Assembly: GCA_900541475.1 (NCBI GenBank)
Contig: UQJV01000037.1
Location: 1 to 22,004 of the forward strand
DNA from: an uncultured Collinsella sp.
GTDB lineage: Bacteria > Actinomycetota > Coriobacteriia > Coriobacteriales > Coriobacteriaceae
Length of the DNA stretch: 22,004 bases
Direction: 5' to 3'
The notes beneath the pieces are model-generated. The model worked only from the letters and a program-made list of their open reading frames with translations, made no database searches and was not told the DNA's origin. Positions 14,803-22,004 of this stretch are shown piece after piece. Within the stretch, counting starts at the first letter, position 1. The number at the start of each line of letters is the position of its first letter. The translations under genes were made by a program, and so were the position numbers.

Positions 14803-16215
14803 ATGACCAAGAACCGCACCGAGGTCGCGGACATCGACCGCAGCCTCTACGACTTCACTTATGGCGAGGAGGGATTCGAGCGCCTCGATGCCGGCATCAC
14901 GCCCGACATAGTGCGCGAGATCAGCGCCAAGAAGGACGAGCCGCAATGGATGCTCGACCTGCGCTTAAAGTCCCTCGATATTTTCAATCGCTTCCCCGAC
15001 CCGACGTGGGGTCCCTCCATCGAGGGCCTGGACATGGACAACATCGTCACCTACGTCAAGCCCAACACCGACCAAAAGCACGACTGGGAGTCGGTGCCCG
15101 ACGACATCAAGAGCACCTTTGAGCGCTTGGGCATCCCCGAGGCCGAGCGTAGCTACCTGGCGGGCGTCGGCGCGCAGTACGACTCCGAGCTCGTCTACCA
15201 CAACATGCAGGACACGGCGTCCAAGATGGGCATCGTCTACTCCGGCATCGAGGAGGCCCTGCACGACCCGCAGTGGGAGCCGCTCATCCACGAGAAGTTT
15301 ATGACGCTCATCCCACCCACCGACCACAAGTTTGCGGCCCTGCACGGTGCCGTGTGGTCGGGTGGCTCGTTTGTCTACGTGCCCAAGGGCACCAAGCTCG
15401 ATTTTCCGCTGCAGAGCTACTTCCGCCTCAACGCCAAGGGCGCTGGCCAGTTTGAGCACACACTCATCATCGTCGAGGACGATGCCGACCTGCACTTTAT
15501 TGAGGGCTGCTCCGCGCCCAAGTACAACGTGGCCAACCTCCACGCCGGCGCTGTCGAGCTGTTTGTGGGCAAACGCGCGCATCTGCGCTACTCGACTATC
15601 GAGAACTGGTCCAAGAACATGTACAACCTCAACACCAAGCGTGCACGCGTGGACGAGGACGGCGACATCGAGTGGATCAGCGGCTCCTTCGGCAGCCACG
15701 TGGGCTACCTCTACCCCATGAGTGTGCTCAACGGCCGCCGCGCTCGCTCGAGCTTTACCGGCATCACCTTTGCCGGTGCCGGCCAGAACCTCGATACCGG
15801 CTGCAAGGTCGTGCTCAACGCGCCCGACACCTCGGCAACCGTCGAGACCAAGGGCATCTCCAAGAGCGGCGGCATCCAGACCTTCCGCAGCTCCATTGTG
15901 GCCACGCCCAAGGCCGAAGGCTCCAAGGCAACCGTGAGCTGCCAGTCGCTGATGCTCGATGACCAGAGCCGCTCCGACACCATCCCCGCCATGGACATCC
16001 GCGCCAAGAACGTCGACATCGGCCACGAGGCCACCATCGGCCGCATCGGCGACGACAAGGTGTTCTACCTGATGAGCCGCGGCATCTCGGAGGAAGAGGC
16101 CCGTACCATGATCGTCAACGGCTTTGCCAACCCGGTCTCCAAGGAGCTGCCGCTTGAGTATGCCGTCGAGATGAACAACCTGATCAAGCTCGAGATGGAA
16201 GGAGCGATCGGATAA
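14803..16215 (+). CDS. sufB: SufB, scaffold subunit of the SufBCD complex
   Basis: SufB is the main scaffold on which the nascent Fe-S cluster forms. The 470-residue protein shows the N-terminal SufB region (YGEEGFERLDAGIT..WMLDLRLKSLDIF) and the beta-helix core. In the C-terminal domain, C380 in ATVSCQSLM matches the essential sulfur-accepting cysteine (C405 of E. coli), and H408/E409 in GHEATIGRI match the cluster-site acidic region, followed by FYLMSRGISEEEA. The ATG has AAAGGGG about 7 bases upstream. The stop overlaps the sufD ATG by one base (TAATG), so the two subunits are translationally coupled. Confidence 0.97.
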   Translation: MTKNRTEVADIDRSLYDFTYGEEGFERLDAGITPDIVREISAKKDEPQWMLDLRLKSLDIFNRFPDPTWGPSIEGLDMDNIVTYVKPNTDQKHDWESVPDDIKSTFERLGIPEAERSYLAGVGAQYDSELVYHNMQDTASKMGIVYSGIEEALHDPQWEPLIHEKFMTLIPPTDHKFAALHGAVWSGGSFVYVPKGTKLDFPLQSYFRLNAKGAGQFEHTLIIVEDDADLHFIEGCSAPKYNVANLHAGAVELFVGKRAHLRYSTIENWSKNMYNLNTKRARVDEDGDIEWISGSFGSHVGYLYPMSVLNGRRARSSFTGITFAGAGQNLDTGCKVVLNAPDTSATVETKGISKSGGIQTFRSSIVATPKAEGSKATVSCQSLMLDDQSRSDTIPAMDIRAKNVDIGHEATIGRIGDDKVFYLMSRGISEEEARTMIVNGFANPVSKELPLEYAVEMNNLIKLEMEGAIG

Positions 16216-17486
16216 TGAAACAGACCACGAACACCGCTGCTACCACGCTCGAGCAGGTTAATGCGATGCCGGCCGCCACTTGGGGTTGGCTCAAGATGAA
16301 CCAGACCAAGCTTGAGCTTTCGGACGAACTTGCCGCCGCTCCCGCCGAGGCCGTTGAGGTCGAGGGGCTGGATGAGCAGTTCCGCGGTGCCGCCGACGCC
16401 TTCGATACCGCCATGGACGCCATGGCCGAGCGCTTCCCCGAGCGCCGTGCCTCCGCCCCCGGCGACGCCGCCGACCGCGCCCGCATCACGCCCGAGACCG
16501 AGCTCGACGTGCCCGCCACCTCCATCTACCAGGCCGGCGCTATCAAGCTCGAGGAGGAGCTCTCCCCCGCTGAGGCCTTCGAGACCGGCATGGGCGAGGC
16601 TGCCTACGCCTATCTGGCCGACCACGCCACCAAGCGCATCGTCATCGACGTGCCCGCATACCAGCACGCCACGGTTACCGTGCGCGTGAGTGGCATCGAC
16701 GCGGCTGCCGCCATCGCCGCTATCGATGTCGTCGCCCGCCCGCAGGCAACGCTCGACCTGTGCATAGCCCTGGACTCCCCCGTTGCCGGCCAAGGCGTCG
16801 TGGGCTCCGTGCTACGCGTGTGCGCCCACGAGTACGCCACCGTCAACGTAACCTGCACGCAGACGCTCGACGATAGCTGGATCGCGCTCGACGACACCGG
16901 CCTGTTCTTGGACGAGGGTGCGCGCGTCAACGTGCAGCACACCGTCCTGGGCGCCGGCGCCAGCGCCACCGGCCTTGCCGGCGACCTTCTAGGCGATACC
17001 GCCAAGGTCACCATCGATACTGACTACCTGGGCGCCCGCGAGCAGGTGCGCGACTTTAACTACGAGCTGCGCCACCGCGGTCGCAAGACCGAGTGCGAGA
17101 TCGACGCCAACGGCGTGCTGACCGGCACGTCCAAGAAGGTCTACCGCGGCACCATCGACCTCGTGCACGGCTGCAAGGGTGCAACCGGCACCGAGCGCGA
17201 GACGGTGCTTTTGGCCAACAAGGGCGTCGACAACAAGACCGTCCCCGTCATCCTCTGCGACGAGGATGACGTTGCCGGCAACCACGGCGCCACCATCGGC
17301 CACGTCCGCGACGAGCAGTTGTTCTACCTCGCCTGCCGCGGCCTTGACCAAAACGCCGCCGAGGACCTGTTCATCCGCGCCAAGTTGGAGGATGCTGCGC
17401 TTTCCGCCACTGACGAGCGCACCCGCGCCGCCGTCGTCCGCTTGGGCAACAACCTGATCGACAACTTTGAAGAGGAGCTCGCATGA
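16215..17486 (+). CDS. sufD: SufD, partner subunit of SufB
   Basis: The 423-residue protein is the SufB paralogue that forms the SufB-SufD heterodimer carried by a SufC dimer. The N-terminal 150 residues are variable. The beta-helix and C-terminal domain are recognisable, with NHGATIGHV containing H357, equivalent to the functional H360 of E. coli SufD, then LFYLACRGLDQNAAEDL. It lacks the SufB-type catalytic cysteine, as expected. It starts inside the sufB stop codon, and its own stop overlaps the sufS ATG (ATGA), indicating one coupled transcript. Confidence 0.95.
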   Translation: MKQTTNTAATTLEQVNAMPAATWGWLKMNQTKLELSDELAAAPAEAVEVEGLDEQFRGAADAFDTAMDAMAERFPERRASAPGDAADRARITPETELDVPATSIYQAGAIKLEEELSPAEAFETGMGEAAYAYLADHATKRIVIDVPAYQHATVTVRVSGIDAAAAIAAIDVVARPQATLDLCIALDSPVAGQGVVGSVLRVCAHEYATVNVTCTQTLDDSWIALDDTGLFLDEGARVNVQHTVLGAGASATGLAGDLLGDTAKVTIDTDYLGAREQVRDFNYELRHRGRKTECEIDANGVLTGTSKKVYRGTIDLVHGCKGATGTERETVLLANKGVDNKTVPVILCDEDDVAGNHGATIGHVRDEQLFYLACRGLDQNAAEDLFIRAKLEDAALSATDERTRAAVVRLGNNLIDNFEEELA

Positions 17487-18808
17487 TCGACACCGAGCAC
17501 GTTAAATGCGACACCTGTACCGCACCGGAGCCTATGGAGCTCGACGCCAGCGACGAGGCCTCGCGCGGCTGGCCTACCGTCGACATCGAAACCAATCCCT
17601 ACAAGGCGCAGTTCCCGCTGTTCCAGCAGCACCCCGAGATCGCCTTCCTCGATAGCGCCGCCACCGCGCAGCGCCCCGCCTGCGTGCTCGACGCCGAGCG
17701 TGACTTCTACCAGCGCATGAACGCCAACCCCCTGCGCGGCCTGTACTCGCTGTCCGTCGAGGCCACCGAGGCCATCGCGAAGGTGCGCCAGCAGATCGCC
17801 GACGTCATCGGCGCGCCCCAGGCCAACGAGGTCGTCTTCACCCGCAACACGAGTGAGTCGCTCAACCTGGTCGCCAAGAGCTTTGCGCCCACGGTCCTCG
17901 AGCCGGGCGACGAGGTCGTCATCACCATCATGGAGCACCACTCCAACCTGATCCCGTGGCAGCAGGTCTGCCGCGAGACCGGCGCCAAGCTCGTCTACCT
18001 CTACCCCACCAAGACCGGCCAGCTCACGACCGAGGAAGTGCTTGCCAAGGTGGGCCCCAAGACCAAGATCTTGGCCGTGGGTCAGGTCTCTAACGTCCTG
18101 GGCGTCGAGAACCCGGTCAAGAATCTCGGCAAGCTCGTGCACAAGTATGGCGGCTATCTGGTCGTCGACGGCGCGCAGTCGCTGCCGCACATGCCGGTCA
18201 ACGTGGCAGATCTGGGCGCCGATTTCTTTGCCTTTAGCGCGCACAAGGCCATGGGTCCCATGGGCATCGGCGTGCTGTGGGGCAAGATGGACCTGCTCAA
18301 CGCCATGCCGCCCATGCTTACCGGCGGCGAGATGATCGACTCGGTCACCGAGCAGGACGCCGTCTGGGCGCCCGTCCCCGAGAAGTTCGAGGCCGGCACG
18401 CAGGACGCCGCCGGCATCTTCGCCACAGGCGCGTCGCTTGATTACCTGGTTAACACCGTGGGCTACGAAAACATCCAGGCCCGCGAGCAAGCGCTCGTCC
18501 ACTACCTGATGGGCGAGCTCATGCAGCTCGACTTTGTCCAGATCATCGGCTCTATCTATTGGGACAACCATCACGGCGTCGTGAGCTTTAACGTCCACGG
18601 CATCCACCCGCACGATGTCGCGAGCATCATGGACATGGACGGCGTCTGCATCCGCGCGGGTCACCACTGCGCGCAGCCGCTGCTCACCTGGCTGGGCGTC
18701 GAGAACCTCGCCTGCTGCCGCGCCAGCGTGGCCTTCTACAACGACAAGGCCGATATCGACAAGTTCATCGCCGGTCTGCATCACGTTTGGAGCACGTTCA
18801 ATGGGTAA
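17483..18808 (+). CDS. sufS: SufS, group II cysteine desulfurase
   Basis: This PLP enzyme removes sulfur from L-cysteine as a persulfide for Fe-S assembly. The 441-residue protein has the PLP lysine K255 in FAFSAHKAMGPMG, the NTSESLNLVA and MEHHSN cofactor-site segments, and the persulfide cysteine C396 in RAGHHCAQPLL, all typical of SufS. The first 40 or so residues (with a CDTC pair and an acidic stretch) are an extension compared with usual 405-415 residue enzymes, and C9/C12 could bind metal or be incidental. It overlaps sufD by 4 bases and sufU by 8. Group II desulfurases need an activator, provided here by the adjacent SufU. Confidence 0.97.
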   Translation: MIDTEHVKCDTCTAPEPMELDASDEASRGWPTVDIETNPYKAQFPLFQQHPEIAFLDSAATAQRPACVLDAERDFYQRMNANPLRGLYSLSVEATEAIAKVRQQIADVIGAPQANEVVFTRNTSESLNLVAKSFAPTVLEPGDEVVITIMEHHSNLIPWQQVCRETGAKLVYLYPTKTGQLTTEEVLAKVGPKTKILAVGQVSNVLGVENPVKNLGKLVHKYGGYLVVDGAQSLPHMPVNVADLGADFFAFSAHKAMGPMGIGVLWGKMDLLNAMPPMLTGGEMIDSVTEQDAVWAPVPEKFEAGTQDAAGIFATGASLDYLVNTVGYENIQAREQALVHYLMGELMQLDFVQIIGSIYWDNHHGVVSFNVHGIHPHDVASIMDMDGVCIRAGHHCAQPLLTWLGVENLACCRASVAFYNDKADIDKFIAGLHHVWSTFNG

Positions 18809-19235
18809 TCTGTACACCTCCACCACGTTTATGGAGCACAACTCACACCCCGACTACAAGTACGAGATGGATGCCCCCACGCACGAGCACGACGGCATCA
18901 ACCCCAGCTGCGGCGACGAGCTCACCTTGCAGCTACGTGTCGAGAACAACGTGATCGAGGAGGCCTCGTTTACCGGCCACGGCTGCGCCATCAGCCAGGC
19001 CAGCGCCGACATCATGGCCGACCTCATCACCGGCGAGACGGTCGAGGAAGCACGTCGCTTGGCAGGGCTCTTCCTCGCCATGATCCGCGGCGAGCAGCTC
19101 TCCGAGGAGGACCTGGAAGATCTGGACGAGGCCGCTCAGCTCCAGGACATCTCGCACATGCCCGCCCGCGTTAAATGCGCCGAGTTAGCCTGGCGCACCC
19201 TCGACGGCATGCTCACGGGACAAAATAATCAGTAA
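18801..19235 (+). CDS. sufU: SufU, zinc-dependent sulfur-transfer partner of SufS
   Basis: SufU accepts the persulfide from SufS through a zinc-bound cysteine and passes it to SufBCD, replacing SufE in Gram-positive bacteria. The 144-residue protein has all zinc ligands: C37 and D39 in NPSCGDEL, C62 in GHGCAIS and C126 in RVKCAEL. The start is the ATG at 18801, with GGAG 8 bases upstream, overlapping the sufS stop. A longer frame from 18615 is the sufS gene read out of frame. Last gene of the operon; a GGGACA-type element overlaps its final codons. Confidence 0.96.
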   Translation: MGNLYTSTTFMEHNSHPDYKYEMDAPTHEHDGINPSCGDELTLQLRVENNVIEEASFTGHGCAISQASADIMADLITGETVEEARRLAGLFLAMIRGEQLSEEDLEDLDEAAQLQDISHMPARVKCAELAWRTLDGMLTGQNNQ

Positions 19236-19251
19236 CATTTGTCTCAAATCT
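19217..19251 (+). promoter_or_regulatory. GGGACA-type element and ATTTGTCTCAAAT palindrome at the 3' end of sufU
   Basis: GGGACAAAATAATCAG (19217-19232) differs by one base from the inverted copy at 13860-13845. CATTTGTCTCAAATCT (19236-19251) differs by one base from 13807-13822 and contains the palindrome ATTTG-TCT-CAAAT. Two separate 16-base near-matches to the rrf2 upstream region at the other end of the operon are unlikely by chance. The function here is unknown. Confidence 0.4.
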
Positions 19252-19263
19252 GAAGAATTCTGT

Positions 19264-19306
19264 TGGCCGAATCGCTTAGCTTTCGCGATTCGGCCATTTT
19301 CTTTTC
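19264..19306 (+). terminator. Strong rho-independent terminator of the suf operon
   Basis: TGGCCGAATCGC (19264-19275) pairs perfectly with GCGATTCGGCCA (19285-19296) across a 9-base loop, followed by TTTTCTTTTC. It lies 28 bases past the sufU stop. On the opposite strand no T-tract follows, so it mainly serves the plus strand, although the convergent gene ending at 19312 abuts it. Confidence 0.93.
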
Positions 19307-19311
19307 TACCT

Positions 19312-20112
19312 TTATTTCGAGCCCTCGGCCTGCGCGTCCACCAGCGCATAAGCGCGCACAATACGAGAAACGGTGCTTTTGCCAATCCCCGTATATCGCT
19401 CAATCTGACGCGCCGTGAAACCGGCATCGTGCAATCCAACAATAACGGTATCGCGCTGCGCCTGCGGTGCGGCTTTAACCCCGCGGAGTGAAACCCCGAG
19501 GCTATTCGCCAACTTGTCGGCAAAGGCGTGGCGTTCCCACTCCGTCTCTTTCAGGTTGGGCATCGCTAGCTCGCCACCGTCGGGCGTCGAAAGCGAATAG
19601 GCAATAAAACCCTCGGCAGAACCAAAAAGCTCAAGCACGCAAGAAGGGTCGGAAAATCCCCTCGTCAAATCGTTGTCATAGGCCCGTAGATACTCGGCAA
19701 AGCTGCTCCACGGATAGCGCTCGATTAAGCTGATGCCAGCCTTCTGCGAACAGGCGTGAACGGAGCGAATAGACTCCATCACCTGCCAGTCGGTATCGAG
19801 CGAGCGCCGCTCAAAACGCTCACGAAACAGGCATCCAGCTCGCCCAGTGCGCTTATTGAACCGACGAGCATACGTCAACAGCAGCCGCTGCATGGCTGTA
19901 CTCATCATGTCCTCATAGTCCAAAAGCAACAGATCCACGTAGTCGCTCATGAGGCACCACGCCACGACCGTCACGCCGGCATCGCGGCAGCAGTCGCGCA
20001 TCAGCTCCAAAAACTTCCACCGGTCCTCGTCACTCTCAAAGATCTGCCGCCCGGCCATACCGCGGGCGCAAACATGGTAAAAACCGGTGATCGTTTTCCA
20101 AACGCGCTGCAT
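19312..20112 (-). CDS. Catalytically dead Y1/REP-associated transposase homologue with a C-terminal helix-turn-helix
   Basis: The N-terminal 150 residues follow the REP-associated tyrosine transposase (RAYT, Y1_Tnp) plan: GFYHVCARGMAGRQIF (10-25), DRWKFLELM, VVAWCLMSDYVDLLLL (49-64), YARRFNKRTGRAGCLFRERF (81-100) and ERYPWSSFAEYL. The metal-binding HUH motif, normally NHVHLL, reads D57-Y-V-D60-LL, so both histidines are lost. The catalytic tyrosine, normally in RYIHLNPVRAG, is Ser117 in RSVHACSQKAG. The protein cannot be an active Y1 transposase. Residues 221-252 (VGLHDAGFTARQIERYTGIG) form an intact helix-turn-helix with a recognition helix KSTVSRIVR. I infer a domesticated DNA-binding protein. 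ATG at 20112 with GGGAG 4 bases upstream. No IS ends, target duplications or REP hairpins are evident beside it. Confidence 0.82.
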   Translation of the reverse strand: MQRVWKTITGFYHVCARGMAGRQIFESDEDRWKFLELMRDCCRDAGVTVVAWCLMSDYVDLLLLDYEDMMSTAMQRLLLTYARRFNKRTGRAGCLFRERFERRSLDTDWQVMESIRSVHACSQKAGISLIERYPWSSFAEYLRAYDNDLTRGFSDPSCVLELFGSAEGFIAYSLSTPDGGELAMPNLKETEWERHAFADKLANSLGVSLRGVKAAPQAQRDTVIVGLHDAGFTARQIERYTGIGKSTVSRIVRAYALVDAQAEGSK

Positions 20113-20504
20113 GGCGCTCCCTTCGCCGGGATCTGCTTACCATCCAATACATCACGATTGAAACGTGCCATCAAATCATTCACGCAAAATGGAACCCGTC
20201 GACGGTAAAAGGCGGAAAACCAACGGCGAACGGCTTCATAGCCACAGGTCAGGCAACGCACCCTTAGCAAAAGCTTGACCAGAACCGATCCCCTTCAGCG
20301 GACCGCGCAACCGCAAACAGCTTGATTAAATCGTTTCAATTGAAAGTTCCGCGCTTCTCGCTACGAAAACTGAGCCGTTCGCCGAATATTCCGTGCATTT
20401 CGCGGTATTATAGGGACTGCATGTCATGTCCCTTTCGAAGGGTCGCCCGGCAATCGCCAGCCACGACCCCCAGACGGGACGCCAACACGATAGAGAGGAG
20501 AGGC
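20113..20504. other. 392-base intergenic region between the RAYT homologue and the scaffold gene
   Basis: No convincing gene is seen here. A minus-strand frame (20270-20001) covers part of it but overlaps the RAYT gene and has no recognisable domain. The region holds the RAYT upstream sequence, a perfect 12-base palindrome TTTCAATTGAAA (20334-20345), and the probable scaffold promoter with inverted repeats (20406-20442). An in-frame extension of the scaffold gene back to 20322 runs through this DNA, but the strong ribosome site at about 20492-20500 argues against it. Confidence 0.5.
20406..20442 (+). promoter_or_regulatory. Probable scaffold-gene promoter with two overlapping inverted repeats
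   Basis: TATTAT (20406-20411) is a good -10; no clear -35 lies 16-18 bases upstream. AGGGAC (20412-20417) and GTCCCT (20428-20433) form an inverted repeat over the expected start point. CCCTT (20430-20434) and AAGGG (20438-20442) form a second one sharing four bases with the first. The first would be an operator if TATTAT is used. If transcription starts earlier, the two would be alternative RNA hairpins. Confidence 0.4.
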
Positions 20505-21239
20505 ATGCAGTACTCACAGGAAGTGGAGAACATGTGCCCCGTTGCCAAGGGTGCATACCACGGCCCCGCACCCATCCCCGAGGAGGGCAAGTGGGTCCAG
20601 GCTAAGGAGATTTCCGACATCTCCGGTCTTACGCACGGTGTGGGTTGGTGCGCACCTCAGCAGGGCGCCTGCAAGCTCACGCTGAACGTCAAGGACGGCA
20701 TCATCGAGGAGGCCCTCGTTGAGACCATCGGCTGCTCGGGCATGACCCACTCTGCCGCCATGGCTTCCGAGATCCTTCCCGGCAAGACCATCCTCGAGGC
20801 CCTCAACACCGACCTCGTCTGCGACGCCATCAACGTCGCTATGCGCGAGATCTTCCTGCAGATCGTTTACGGCCGCAGCCAGACCGCGTTCTCCGAGGGC
20901 GGCCTGCCCGTGGGCGCCTCCCTCGACGACCTCGGCAAGGGTCTTCGCTCCCAGGTCGGTACCATGTTCGGCACCAAGGCCAAGGGCGCTCGTTACCTCG
21001 AGCTCGCCCAGGGCTACGTCACCCGCATGGCTCTCAACGACAAGAACGAGATCATCGCGTTCGAGTTCCTGAACCTCGGCAAGTTCACCGACGCCGTCAA
21101 GGCTGGCAAGACCCCCGAGGAGGCCATCGCTGGCGCTATGGGCCACTATGGTCAGTGGGAGAACGCTGCCAAGTACATCGACCCGCGCACCGACGAGGAG
21201 ACCCACTCCGTCGCCAGCGTGTTCCCGGTTCACGAGTAG
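20505..21239 (+). CDS. NifU/IscU-like iron-sulfur scaffold protein paired with GGGtGRT
   Basis: The 244-residue protein contains an IscU/NifU-N-like core: GWCAPQQGACKLTLNVKDGIIEEA (48-70, with C49 and C56), ETIGCSGMTHSAA (C77) and LVCDAIN (C106), matching the three-cysteine layout of Fe-S scaffolds in which clusters or metals bind. It also has an N-terminal extension and a roughly 120-residue C-terminal region not found in classical IscU (GRSQTAFSEGG..GYVTRMALNDKNEIIAFEFLNLG..YIDPRTDEETHS). Database convention calls such proteins Fe-S assembly scaffolds, but the biochemical role is not established to my knowledge. The ATG at 20505 has GAGAGGAGAGG upstream. The GGGtGRT gene follows after 19 bases, a pairing known from many anaerobes. 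Codon use is strongly C-ending, suggesting high expression. Confidence 0.85.
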   Translation: MQYSQEVENMCPVAKGAYHGPAPIPEEGKWVQAKEISDISGLTHGVGWCAPQQGACKLTLNVKDGIIEEALVETIGCSGMTHSAAMASEILPGKTILEALNTDLVCDAINVAMREIFLQIVYGRSQTAFSEGGLPVGASLDDLGKGLRSQVGTMFGTKAKGARYLELAQGYVTRMALNDKNEIIAFEFLNLGKFTDAVKAGKTPEEAIAGAMGHYGQWENAAKYIDPRTDEETHSVASVFPVHE

Positions 21240-21258
21240 AAAGGGAGGGAAATAACTA

Positions 21259-22004
21259 TGACTGTTACGTTCGAAGGTTACGAGCGCCGCGCTGACAAGA
21301 TCAACAAGTGCCTCGCCGACAACGGCATCGCCTCCCTCGAGGAAGCTCTGCAGATCTGCACCGACAAGGGCTTCAACCCGCGTGAGATCGTCAACAACAC
21401 CCAGTCCATCGCCTTCCAGAACGCCGAGTGGGCCTATACCCTCGGCTGCGCTCTCGCTGTCAAGCGCGAGGCCAAGACCGCTTCTGAGGCTGCCGCCATC
21501 ATCGGCGAGGGCATCCAGGCCTTCACCGTTCCCGGCTCCGTCGCCGAGGACCGCAAGGTCGGTCTGGGCCACGGCAACCTGGGCGCCATGCTGCTCTCCG
21601 ACGACACCGAGTGCTTCGCCTTCCTGGCCGGCCACGAGTCCTTCGCCGCCGCTGAGGGCGCCATCGGCCTGGCTCTGAACGCCAACAAGGCTCGCAAGGA
21701 GCCGCTGCGCGTTATCCTCAACGGTCTGGGTAAGGACGCTGCTCAGATTATCGCCCGCATCAACGGCTTCACCTACGTGAAGACCCAGTTCGACTACTAC
21801 ACGGGCGAGCTCAAGGTCGTCGAGACCATCCCCTACTCCGATGGTCCCCGCGCTGCCGTTAACTGCTACGGCTCCGACGACGTCCGCGAGGGCGTTGCCA
21901 TCATGTGGCACGAGAACGTCGACATCTCGATCACCGGTAACTCCACCAACCCCACCCGCTTCCAGCACCCCGTCGCCGGCACCTACAAGAAGGAGCGCCT
22001 CGAG
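21259..22004 (+). CDS. GGGtGRT-family protein, N-terminal part (runs off the window)
   Basis: An open frame begins at ATG 21259, 8 bases after AAAGGGAGGG, and continues to the end of the window (248 codons). It starts MTVTFEGYERRADKINKCLA, followed by GFNPREIVNNTQSIAFQNAEWAY and GHGNLGAMLLSDDTECFAFLAGHESF. I recognise this as the GGGtGRT family, named for a C-terminal motif that lies beyond the window, and found beside NifU-like scaffolds. The function is unknown. Its tight spacing to the scaffold gene implies joint expression. A long open frame on the opposite strand (21968-20514) is a codon-bias shadow. Confidence 0.85.

Noticed and set aside
13942..14946. Minus-strand frame of 334 codons opposite sufC and the start of sufB
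   Set aside because: It mirrors the C-ending codon bias of sufC, gives a low-complexity Val/Gly/Leu/Ala/Asp product without a recognisable domain, and has no ribosome site.
14965..16026. Minus-strand frame of 353 codons opposite sufB
   Set aside because: Shadow of a highly biased real gene; repetitive Val/Gly/Ala/Asp/His composition and no motif.
17324..18841. Minus-strand frame of 505 codons opposite sufS
   Set aside because: Shadow of sufS; its length comes from the rarity of stop complements in biased G+C-rich codons.
19312..20112. An active insertion sequence of the IS200/IS605 type
   Set aside because: The HUH histidines and catalytic tyrosine are absent, no tnpB/IscB partner is present, and no subterminal hairpin ends are evident.
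20001..20270. Minus-strand frame of 89 codons overlapping the RAYT start, with a CLTCGYE segment
   Set aside because: No ribosome site checked out, no family recognised, and it runs out of frame through the RAYT coding sequence. It is left as a doubtful ORF.
20322..20504. N-terminal extension of the scaffold protein by 61 residues
   Set aside because: The extension is basic and unlike the family, and a strong GAGGAGAGG site precedes the ATG at 20505.
20514..21968. Minus-strand frame of 484 codons opposite the scaffold and GGGtGRT genes
   Set aside because: It spans two well-supported genes and their spacer on the other strand, and has biased composition without domains.

Overview
The window looks like a chromosomal segment of a gut actinobacterium of class Coriobacteriia, most likely Collinsella or a close relative. 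This rests on G+C-rich, C-ending codons in the housekeeping genes, a SufCBDSU operon with a divergent Rrf2 regulator, a NifU-like scaffold/GGGtGRT gene pair, and large secreted ricin-repeat proteins. The genus is inferred from gene content; no marker gene settles it.

Layout. (1) 1-5.3 kb, minus strand: two genes for secreted proteins built from ricin-type beta-trefoil (QxW) repeats, with an orphan NlpC/P60 tail between them. Both ricin genes are interrupted here. One has an in-frame TAA at 758-760. The other has a single-base frameshift near 4748 that separates the signal peptide from a 928-residue part ending in an L,D-transpeptidase domain. (2) 5.4-8.8 kb, minus: a surface-glycan operon read as GT2 glycosyltransferase, GT4 glycosyltransferase, then an RmlB-like dehydratase with an abnormal C-terminus. 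(3) 8.9-12.5 kb, minus: an AAA-ATPase-like/DUF1703 protein whose Walker B and nuclease residues look degraded, and a secreted, probably sortase-anchored protein with a lysozyme-like head and a long Ser/Gly/Asp stalk. (4) 12.6-13.8 kb, minus: an Rrf2 regulator followed 8 bases later by a MntA/HepT toxin-antitoxin pair. (5) 14.0-19.2 kb, plus: sufC-sufB-sufD-sufS-sufU, tightly packed and closed by a strong terminator. (6) 19.3-20.1 kb, minus: a Y1/REP-associated transposase homologue that has lost its HUH histidines and catalytic tyrosine but keeps a C-terminal helix-turn-helix. (7) 20.5 kb to the end, plus: a NifU-like scaffold gene and the start of a GGGtGRT-family gene.

How the parts work together. 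SufS with SufU supplies sulfur, SufBCD assembles Fe-S clusters, and the Rrf2 protein is the obvious candidate regulator. Motifs around GGGACA-W-A occur upstream of rrf2 and again at the 3' end of sufU, and several perfect palindromes sit in the rrf2/suf intergenic region. The left half is a cell-surface region (wall-modifying enzymes, glycan synthesis, an anchored protein). It shows decay and module shuffling and is visibly more A/T-rich than the suf half. The least described items are the catalytically dead transposase homologue, the scaffold/GGGtGRT pair and the ricin-repeat/L,D-transpeptidase architecture.
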